This document shows, one piece after another, positions 48,406 to 57,224 of a stretch of DNA of 64,000 nucleotides. The stretch lies in the NCBI RefSeq assembly GCF_050947335.1, contig NC_134995.1:10268501-10332500 (forward strand), given 5' to 3'. Position 1 is the stretch's first letter; every line of letters begins with the position of its first letter. This DNA is from Megachile rotundata. Lineage: Eukaryota; Arthropoda; Insecta; Hymenoptera; Megachilidae. The notes beneath the pieces are model-generated. The model was not told where the DNA came from. It did no database searches and saw only the letters and a list, made by a program, of their open reading frames with translations. The translations under genes and the position numbers were made by a program.

Positions 48406-49431
48406 GTAAGTATTCACCTCGTAATCAATTCTGTATTAAACTAAAATTAAATTACCTTAAGAAATTATTTAGCGTTAACCTTGTAACAAGTTGCCATTGA
48501 TTTTACATTTATTTTATAAATTACGCGGAAAAAGTTATAAATAAAAAAGCACCACATTTATTAATAGAAAAGCCTTCACTCATAAAAATATCTGATAACG
48601 TTTTGCAAGATACTGTACATAGCCCTTATTTACCTCAGCCATTCTGGACATACACGCAAGGTAGCACCTTTGTTTCCTTTCGATTTACCTCGCTTGCAAA
48701 AAGCAGCCCGGGCAATATATAAAATCAAGGCACAATAAAAATCATCCGGAAGATAGACGGCGAAAGGGCAAGAGAACAGGATCAAGCACGATAGATAAAC
48801 TGACTACACCATCGTGACTGGAATTCCATGTATCGATCCTGTTCGACTTCCTTCTCGTCACTCAACCAGACGAGGTGAGACAAAGTGAGCATCCTTAGCC
48901 AACTAGAAGTCTACTGGAAGCAAATCGATACCGGTTCGATTGGCTTTCCCGATGCAGTTCGACGTTCCACTAAATCAAACTGCGTCAAACAAACTTTCCA
49001 ACCTGCTTACCGGAGACGAAAGCTCCATGTCTAAACGAGGATCCTGTAACAGATAGCGCAAAAGTCCATCAGAGTGTATTTGCGTCGAGGTAGCCAATTA
49101 GCACGGCTGATTGTTCCATGCTGATTAGTCTTTGAACAAGAGAAAACACGATGTATGTGGCTTCCTGTTAGTTTGCAATATTAGAAAAAGACCTGGTACC
49201 TTCGTTAAATATTGTAAAACAGATTCTAATAATTTAGTGGGTGAATTTGTGAAGTTGGGCATTTGGGGAGGAGTATTTCTTAAAATTTGTTAAAAAGGAT
49301 TTAGGAAATAATAATTTGGATATTTGTTGCAGTAATGACCGCAATATTTTTTTAATGGGTCTACAATATGTCGGAAAAGTAACGGAACTTTTTAAATAAA
49401 AAGAAAATAATTGATTTTGCTAAAATCTATA
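48406..49431. other. Start of the 8.3-kb phase-2 intron between exons B and C
   Basis: The intron runs 48,406-56,676, from GTAAGT to TTCCAG. This first kilobase is low-copy; 48,640-49,060 is CpG-bearing. No extra exon was recognised. Confidence 0.6.
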
Positions 49432-49676
49432 AATTGATGATATTGATGATACTCATAACATTGATAACACTGATAACATTGATAACATTGATAACATTGA
49501 TAACATTGATAACATTGATAACATTGATAACATTGATAACACTGATAACATTGATAACATTGATAATATTGATAACATTGATAACATTGATAACATTGAT
49601 AACACTGATAACATTGATAACATTGATAACATTGGTAACATTGATAATATTGATAATATTGGTAATACTGATAAGT
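49432..49676. repeat. 9-bp satellite (ATTGATAAC), second copy
   Basis: About 26 nonamers, mostly ATTGATAAC, purer than the copy at 45.5 kb. It ends in the same ATACTGATAAGTAAACTAGG junction as that copy. Confidence 0.96.
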
Positions 49677-50615
49677 AAACTAGGGAACTTTGAATTTGGA
49701 AAATTGGAAACTAGGTTATTTTGGATCTAGAGAAATTGAATACCAGGGAATTTTGGAACTAGAAAGAATGAAAACTAGGGAATTTTGGATTTCGGAAGAC
49801 TGGAAACTGGGTAATTTTGGAATTTGCAAAATTGGAAACTATGGAATTTTGGAATTTGGGAGATTGGAAACTAGAGAATGTTGAAACTAAGGAAATTGGA
49901 TACTAGAAAATTTTGGAACTAGGAAGACTGGAAACTAGGGAATTTTGGACTTCGGAAGACTGGAAACTGGGTAATTTTGGAATTTGGAAAATTGGAAACT
50001 ATGGAATTTTGCAATTTGGGAAATTGGAAACTAGGGAATGTTAAAACTAAGGAAATTGGATGCTAGAAAATTTTGGAACTAGGAAGACTGGAAACTAGCG
50101 AATTTTGGAATTTGAAAAATTGGGAACTAGGGAATTTTGGAATTTGGAAAACTGGAAACTAGCTATTTTTGGAACTAGAGAAATTGAATACTAGCTAATT
50201 TTGGAACTAGAGAAATTGGATACTAGGAAATTTTGGAATTTGAAAAATTCGAAACTATGGAATTTTGGAATTTGGGAAATTGGAAACTAGAGAATGTTGA
50301 AACTAAGGAAATTAAATACTAGAAAATTTTGGAACTAGGAATGCTGGAAACTAGGGAATTTTGGAATTTGGAAAACTGGAAACTAGCTATTGTTGGAACT
50401 AGAGAAATTGAATACTAGCTAATTTTGGAACTAGAGAAATTGGATACTAGGAAATTTTGGAACTAGAAAGAATGGAAACTAGGGAATTTTTGAACTAGGA
50501 AGAATGGAAACCAGGAAATTTTGGAACTAGTAAGAATGGAAACTAGGGAATTTTGGAACTAGGAAGAATGGAAACCAGGAAATTTTGGAACTAGAAAGAC
50601 TGGGAACTAGGAATC
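49677..50615. repeat. Octamer-register array (GGAAACTA/GGGAATTT), second copy
   Basis: Same units and 32-bp groups as at 46.3 kb, again directly right of the nonamer array. Longer and somewhat more varied. Confidence 0.9.
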
Positions 50616-50639
50616 AATATTATTAACTTGTACGAAGTA

Positions 50640-50830
50640 CAGTTTAATCTACGGAGTCTATCGTGCATTAAACGCGAGCCAATCAAAAGCGCCATTCTCG
50701 TAGATCATCCGGTGATTGGCTGTACGTCACGCATCAGGTGACAGAGCGGATTAACTGCGCATGCGTGAGTCCCGTATGAGCGATGGCGTACTCCCTTGCC
50801 AAGAGCACGTAAAATATCAGCGTATCGTGT
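50640..50830. promoter_or_regulatory. Promoter-like motif cluster inside intron
   Basis: Within about 150 bp there are AGCCAATCAAAA (CCAAT box), GATTGGCTG (inverted CCAAT box), GTACGTCACG (half CRE), CTGCGCATGCGTG (NRF-1/Ewg type) and GCGATGGCG (YY1/Pho-like). These motifs are typical of TATA-less CpG promoters. No transcript start can be shown from sequence, so promoter or enhancer function is inference. Confidence 0.3.
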
Positions 50831-51622
50831 CTGATCTCGAGGCAAGATCCAAGGAATAAACAGGATCGATAACAGCGATCCAAGTGGAATTGATTCGCTG
50901 TTATAAATAATATATCGCGTCGGTAAGAAGCATTGATACGTGAACGATGACGCTATTATCGCGAGAGTTCCATGGTGGTAATATATCGAGCGGCTCTTTC
51001 CGCCGATGACATAAGTGGCAATTCCCGTGACAGATCATCGTTCGGTTCTCACGTTTCCGAACATACATTTCGAACTGTTTACTCGAGCCCGGATTTACGA
51101 GTACGAATGTATCTTTTGCCCTGGTAGTCGGCTCGATATCCCGTTGGATCGTGCTGCACTTCGTCTAATTGAACTCTCGTTCGAACCGGCGATATTTACG
51201 AGCAATCTTTTCGTCGGAGGAGAAAAAAGGAAATTCGAGGCAAAAATCCTCTACCGGTCCCAGGCTGTAATAACAGATGCTTCTTGCGGGATTCTCGATA
51301 TCGACCTCGAATTATTAAATTCAGGCCACATTTTCTGGAGCGGGGATCAATGAAGTCGCGAGACCTACTTCGCTCTTCCTCTTCGGAGCATTGTTCAAAA
51401 GTTCGACAGGAATTGGCGAAACACGACTAATTAGAGGCTATCAGTAATGAACGATAGCTATCGAGGATGATCTTGTGCGATCCAATTAGCTTATCACGTG
51501 GTCATCTCCGTTTTATCTATTTAGTACGAAAGTGGGTCAATTTTGACTCAAGGTTTCATGAAAAATTTTCAGTGCTATACGTGACTCTTGTTATATTGCC
51601 GATAGAGCAAATGTTATTATAA

Positions 51623-52080
51623 TCATGCGTGAGATATACATATGCTAATAGTGATCAATAAACGCGATATCAAATATTTACAGCTTGCAGGATTGCAGCG
51701 TGGACCTTTTCCAAACCAAATATTTCTGTTGTTTCCGCGGCGACAATTACCGAACCAGTCGTTCGTGACGTTTCCTCGACCAGCTTGCACGTTGCCATTA
51801 AAATGTGGAACTGCAACTGCGTCCTTGTCACCCACATTGTATCGCAGGCTGCCATTTAGGGTGACGAGTTGTAAATTCGTCGGACACGTACCGCACGATT
51901 TTCACCAGTACAAATTAATGTACCTGAGCCGAATTGAAATGCAAGTTTCCTCAATATTGAAATCGTGTATAGACCGTTCCACGCAATTGGGACCTCCCAT
52001 AAATCTAAGACCAAAAAACAGTTCATTTACCAAGGTACAATGTGCCGAAATTATCCTCGTGAAATTTGCAACGCGAATGT
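51623..52080 (-). pseudogene. Possible degraded coding fragment, Cys/Asn-rich
   Basis: On the minus strand, successive segments in different frames look protein-like. The last one is open from a TGA near 51,905 down to about 51,623 and contains VGDKDAVAVPHFNGN, NVTNDWFGNC and a cysteine-spaced GPRCNPASC. Upstream segments in other frames also carry paired cysteines, as a frameshifted secreted protein might. The plus strand has a 146-codon frame over the same DNA (51642-52082). I recognise neither. A chance effect of low-stop DNA is quite possible. Confidence 0.22.
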
Positions 52081-52740
52081 GAAAATGGCGGATTCGATAT
52101 GGCGGATAATCGACTCTTCACTTCGCAAAATCGAGGACTAATAAAAATTGATAGAAGCAAATTAAAGAGACATCATTGACATATTTTAAAATGTTGGAAG
52201 TGAACTTTTATTTTGATATACGTTATACAAAATGGCTGTATATTAATGGTGTAATTAATTTGGATTGAATTCAAGAGTAGTTGTCGTATGAGGAGTCACA
52301 AGATGGCGGATTCAATATGGCTGCTAAACTGCTCACCTGACGAAATCAAGAATGAATAAAATCTATTAGAAGCAAATTACAGAGATATAATTGTTATATT
52401 TTGAAACGTTCGAAGTGAACTTTTATTTTGATATGCAACTTTATACAAAATGGTTGTATATTAATGGTGTAATTGACTTCGATTAAATTCAGGAATAGAC
52501 GAACATATCACAAATTACAAGATGGCGAATTCAATATGGCAACTAGTCAACTGTTCACCTGATGAAATCAAGAATTAATAAAAACTGATAGAAACAAATT
52601 AAAGAGATATAATTGATATATTTTGAAACGTTGGAAGTGAACTATTATTTTGATGTACAACACTATACAAAATGGCTGTTCCCTAATAATGTAATTGATT
52701 TCGATTAAATTCCAGAGTAGTCAAACATATACAATATTAC
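52081..52740. repeat. About 220-bp tandem array, 3 copies
   Basis: TACAAAATGG(C/T)TGTATATTAA recurs near 52,226, 52,444 and (altered) 52,666. Each unit also has AGATGGCG(G/A)ATTCAATATGG and GTGAACTTTTATTTTGAT. Units again carry the ATGGCGG word. Confidence 0.87.
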
Positions 52741-53550
52741 AAAGTCCTAAATTTCCCAGCAAGAAGATGATTTCTCGTCTCTTGATTTAAACGAACATTG
52801 CAAATGAAGCAAAATGAAATAAATAAAAGTTAATACGTTTCGGTACATGTTCGTTTTTTCAGTGCCCTAATGCGCCGCACCGAGCGCATCCTGGCTGCAA
52901 AAATATTTATGAAGCGAGCAGAATAGAGCGGAAAATCCGAGAACAGAGAATAACCGATGGTTATTCCGATTGTAAAGCCGGGGCCGGTTCGCACATGTAT
53001 ATTGAAATTATGCGCGGAAAGAGCCAAGATTGAATTACTTATGGAATTGCCGGTAGTCCGGCTACGAAAGCAATTTACGACGCCGCCATGCCATCAAGAA
53101 AAATCATTCGAATCTTTTCGATATTCCCCGCGAAAGGTGAATATTTCAAGGAAGCACCGCTCTCAAGACATTTCATATCTTCCCATGCGTATCAATTTAC
53201 CGGTGATTGTGTAACGTACGGCCATGCCGAAAATATAAATTCCCTGGACGCGCAGGCGACGGCGCACTTGGAAACGGTCCTGAATAATACATTCGCCATT
53301 GTGTTTCGTACCTATGTAATTGAAGTGCATGTTACCGGGTTATGGAGAGACTTGTCATCTTTTATTGAATTATGTTCCTGTGTCTGTGTGTGCTTTTATG
53401 AGATTTCTGGTCGTGTGTTGAGTAGCGGGAGTCAGTTCATGCAGTAATTATTCGGCTATTTGGAAGAGGGTGGGTTTATTTGGGGAGATAAGGCTGAGAA
53501 TGTGGGATGAAGTGGTCGATGGAATTCTTGGTGGGATATGAATTTTTTGG
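52741..53550. other. Low-copy island
   Basis: CpG-bearing at about 52,860-53,330. Small frames on both strands show no domain. Confidence 0.4.
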
Positions 53551-54440
53551 GGAAAACTTAGGGAGGTGGGGATGGGGATAGGGTTGGAGATTTTGGGGTT
53601 TTGGAATTTTGGGATATTGCAGTTCTGGAAATTTTGGAGTTTGTAAGTACTGGTGATTTGGGAAGTGGGGATATTGGGACTTTGGAACTTTGAGAATTTG
53701 GGACTTCAAAGAGTGGAGACTTGGGAGAGTGGGGACTTGAGAGAGTGGGGATTTGGGAGAGTGGAGACTTTGGAGAGTGGAAACTTTGGAGAATGGGGAC
53801 TTGGGAGAGTGGAGACTTTGGAGAGTGGGAGCTTTGGAGAGTGGGGACTTGGGAGAGTGGGGACTTGAGAGAGTGGGAGCTTTGGAGAGTGGGGACTTGG
53901 GAGAGTGGGGACTTGGGAGAGTGGGGACTTGGGAGAGTGGGGACTTGGGAGAGTGGGGACTTGGGAGAGTGGGAACTTTGGAGAGTGGGGATTTGGGAGA
54001 GTGGAGACTTTGGAGAGTGGAAACTTTGGAGAGTGGGGACTTGGGAGAGTGGAGACTTTGGAGAGTGGAAACTTTGGAGAGTGGGGACTTGGGAGAGTGG
54101 GGACTCTGGAGAGTGGGGACTTGGGAGAGTGGGGACTTTGGAGAGTGGAGACTTTGAAGAGTGGGGACATGGGAGAGTGGGGACTTTGGAGAGTGGGAAC
54201 TAGGGAGAGTGGGGACTAGGGAGAGTGGGGACTTTGGAGAGTGAAGACTAGGGAGAGTGGGGACTCTGGAGAGTTGGGACCTTGGAGAGTTGGGGCCTTT
54301 GAAATTTGTGGACTTTGGAGAGTTGGGACCTTGGAGAGTTGGGGCCATTGAGATTTGGAACTTTGGAGACTTGGGATTTGGAAATTTGGGATTTTGGAAA
54401 TTTTCAACTTTTGGAACTTCACCACTTTACAATCCTAAAA
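53551..54440. repeat. 16-bp G-rich satellite (GAGAGTGGGGACTTGG)
   Basis: The core at about 53,700-54,250 repeats GAGAGTGG plus GGACTTGG or GGACTTTG, two octamers per 16-bp unit. Edges decay to GGAACTTT and GGATTTGG. The plus (non-template) strand has repeated GGGG and GGG runs. Frames of 104-290 codons on both strands are artefacts (16 x 3 = 48 nt). Confidence 0.95.
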
Positions 54441-55885
54441 TACCTCTTAAACATCCCTAAATCTAGCACAAACTTTAACCTCGACCAAATATTCCACATC
54501 CAAGAAGCCTAACCAATCAGAAATAATTTTATAACCCCCCAAAAACGATTTCCTATTTTATCAAAATTAAGAACAATCTAAAATTCATAAATCAATACAC
54601 TCGTACGTTATATTAAAAGCAAATAATGTACCGAAATGAACAAAATGTCCGTTCCTCAAATTTTTACATAACCTCTTTCCATCGTTGAAAGGAAATGATA
54701 ACTCGCGCAAATGTACACAATAAGCGGATCAAACTTCCGTAATAAAGGATACTGAAACAGTGTATTGCTTTTATATTCATGTTTAATATGTGCGTACGTA
54801 ATTTTGCATTTTTTGATATCGATATATCTGACCTGGTCGATTTATAAAAATACTATTAATAAATGTGAAAATCAAAAGGGAGGTTAAAGTTCATTTTTTA
54901 ATAAAAATTCTATTGAATAAGATTTCATTTAAGGGGTGTTGTACTTTAAGCCATAGAAGAAAACCGAACGATTCATAAAGAATGGTGTTCTGTGGAAGAT
55001 TTTTGAAAATGGTTCCCTGGCAAGGATTGTAGTATAGAAAATGAACAACTAGGTCGTACGTGAGTTGAACGACCTTCAGAAGCTTAAAAATATAAATTAC
55101 TACCGCTTTGGTGTTCTTGAGAGCGAAGTAAAGTTACTTTTTATATCAGTTTTCTATTGAACGTTTCAAAAGAAATGTTACAAATATTAAATTGCAGAAA
55201 AAATATTAAATATTTTTGTATCAATTTTCTTTCCTAATTGATGCATTTTTCTTTATGTATCTCTGAAAAGACTGATTAAATTATAGGATTAAATTATAAT
55301 TTTAAGATTGACGAAATTACATATTTTTCAAGAAATTAAAAAACCGAGAATAAACCAAAATTAATAAAGAAAACGTTATCGAACAATTACGAAATCGTTC
55401 GCTATAACGCAATTATCCAAACGAAATAAAGAAAATTTATTTTTCAGTATTTTCCCTGACAGACAAGACACAAACACAATATTTAATTTACAGTGATCGA
55501 TTGATCGTTATTTTGATTAACGGTGTTATGTTCGTAAATTTTCGAACAATTTCAGTTACGTCCATCAAACTCTGAAAAATGTGTTATTGTGAAAGATTGA
55601 AGAATTGGAGCAACAAAAGTAGCTTTTACAAATTGAAAGCGTGGAATCAGAATTTTTCAGTATTTTCAATGTTTATTAATTAAACCTGTAAACAACAGTC
55701 CGACAGTTTTCCACGAGAATAAATCACTGTTCCTTTTGAAGTTGCATTTTCCGTCACAAAAGATCGAAATCACTTTATACATATTTTTCAACCGGTGCCT
55801 CTTTCTCTTTCCAATTTAAATTTCAATTTGTATTGCGAGCATTGCAGGATTTGCTAATTTTGTGAAAAGAAAAATTGTTTTCTTT
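54441..55885. other. Low-copy AT-rich intron DNA
   Basis: No ordered repeat and no exon recognised. Confidence 0.45.
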
Positions 55886-56480
55886 TATTTGTGGATTTGG
55901 GAATTTAGGGATTTTAGGAATTTTTGGGATTTCTGGAATTTTAGGGGTTTTAGGGATTTTAGGGGTTTTAGGGGTTTTAAGGATTTTAAGGATTTTAGGG
56001 ATTTTAGGGATTTTAGGGATTTTAGGGATTTTAGGGATTTTAGGAATTTTAGAGATTTGAGGCATTTTGGAGATTTGGGGTTTTGGGGATTTTAGGGATT
56101 TTAGGAATTTGGGATTTTTATGGATTTTAGGGATTTTGCGGATTTTCGGGATTTAGGATTTTAAGGATTTTAGGGATTTTAGGAATTTTAGGGATTTTGG
56201 AGATTTGGGATTTTAGGGATTTGGGGTTTTAGGGATTTGGAATTTTATGGTTTGGAATTTTAGGAATTTCAGGATTTGGAGATTTAGGGACTTTTGAATT
56301 TGGACGTATGGATTTAGGGATTTTGGAAATTTAAATTTGAGATTTTAGGAATTTTAGGAATTTTAGGAAGGTGTATGTGAGACTTTGGAGAATTTAGCTC
56401 TGAGGATTTGGGGATTTGAGGAATTTGGATCTGAAGATTTAAGGATTTTAGAAAGTTGTGAATTTGAGGATTTATTTAAT
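55886..56480. repeat. 9-bp satellite (ATTTTAGGG) decaying into octamers
   Basis: The centre (about 55,970-56,050) is near-perfect ATTTTAGGG nonamers. To the right it drifts into GGATTTGG-type octamers, including GAATTTGGATCTGA, which recurs in the window-edge array at 63-64 kb. It ends about 200 bp before exon C. Confidence 0.92.
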
Positions 56481-56676
56481 TTAATGATTTGAAAATTTAT
56501 GTAATTTAGTGATTCATAATATAGAAACTTATAAATTTGCAAATTTAGACATTCAGTAATATTCAGTGAATATAATATTCAAGTTCAAAAGTAATATTCA
56601 AGTTCGAGACCTTGAAAATCCCCCTCCTCCCTCAACAATTAAACCTCAAATTAACCTCAAAATATTAATATTCCAG

Positions 56677-56924
56677 ATGCGAGGCAGTATCGGCGAGCGA
56701 TTTCGTCGAATTTTCGAACTACATGTCCAGGGACCGGAAGTACTCCAGGCACTGTGGCCAACAAAAGGAGTTCGATGTCGAGAGCGATAGAAAGTTCTTT
56801 CGCGTGACATTTAAAAGCAACGGCAGATACGACGGTACAGGATTTAACGCAAGTTACGTATTCGTAGACGAGGAAGGAAATTATACTACAAAACCACCTA
56901 CAAGCAACGCGTCAACGTTAAAAG
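56677..56924 (+). CDS. CUB-domain protein, internal exon C (C-terminal half of the second CUB domain plus linker)
   Basis: The exon follows AATATTAATATTCCAG; one base completes a Pro codon from exon B, 82 codons follow, and one base is carried on (phase 1). The peptide starts CEAVSASDFVEFSNY, matching the CUB C-x-x-D-F/Y-hydrophobic-E strand with its calcium-ligand Asp. It has HCG (fourth cysteine) and FFRVTFKSNGRYDGTGFNAS, the closing CUB strand. A hydrophilic linker with NYT and NAS glycosylation sites follows. The donor AAAG|GTAATA is weak, lacking the usual G at +5. The copia target duplication begins 4 bases after this donor. Exons B and C together make one CUB domain of normal size. Confidence 0.93.
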
Positions 56925-56928
56925 GTAA

Positions 56929-56933
56929 TATCC
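56929..56933. repeat. Target-site duplication TATCC, left
   Basis: TATCC directly precedes the left LTR and is repeated at 61,696-61,700 directly after the right LTR. Five bases is the normal size for Ty1/copia integration. Confidence 0.95.
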
Positions 56934-57182
56934 TGTTGAAGGTGAGGAGATCCGTGGACGAATAAAGTGTCGTAATTAATTATGTACAAAACAGAAAAAC
57001 TATTTATTCAAGAACGATATAAAATATAATCAGAATTACGTGAGAGGAATATAAAGAGAACAAAATTGAATCGAAACATGCGAATACAAGAAGGAACAAA
57101 CAATGATGATTAACATCGCTAGATGGAGACAAATGTTAATGCTAATTCGTGTATCGCTCTTATATTACTTTTATCTCCAATA
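56934..57182 (-). repeat. 3' LTR of the copia element (left side)
   Basis: 249 bp, TGTTG...CAATA on the plus strand (TATTG...CAACA in element orientation), an imperfect version of TG...CA termini. In element orientation it has an AATAAA at 57,003-57,008 and A/T-rich TATA-like DNA just before it. On the plus strand it has AAG|GTGAGG at 56,939-56,947 and AATAAA at 56,961-56,966, both in the sense direction of the CUB gene. Confidence 0.96.
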
Positions 57183-57191
57183 CTTCCCCTC
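57183..57191 (-). other. Polypurine tract
   Basis: GAGGGGAAG on the minus strand lies immediately inside the 3' LTR. This is the expected site for priming plus-strand cDNA synthesis. Confidence 0.85.
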
Positions 57192-57224
57192 GAGACACGC
57201 ATTAATTGCATTAATTCGCACGTT

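Larger units (their letters stand above)
50616..52080. other. Large low-copy island, CpG-bearing
   Basis: The longest low-copy stretch in the second intron. It contains a promoter-like motif cluster (50,640-50,830) and a possible degraded coding fragment (51,623-52,080), both listed separately. A 112-codon plus frame at 51,015-51,353 has no recognised domain. Confidence 0.45.

Noticed and set aside
53476..54348. 290-codon minus frame rich in Ser, Pro, Lys and Leu, resembling a collagen- or mucin-like protein
   Set aside because: 16-bp satellite translated with a 48-nt period; several other frames over the same DNA are equally open.
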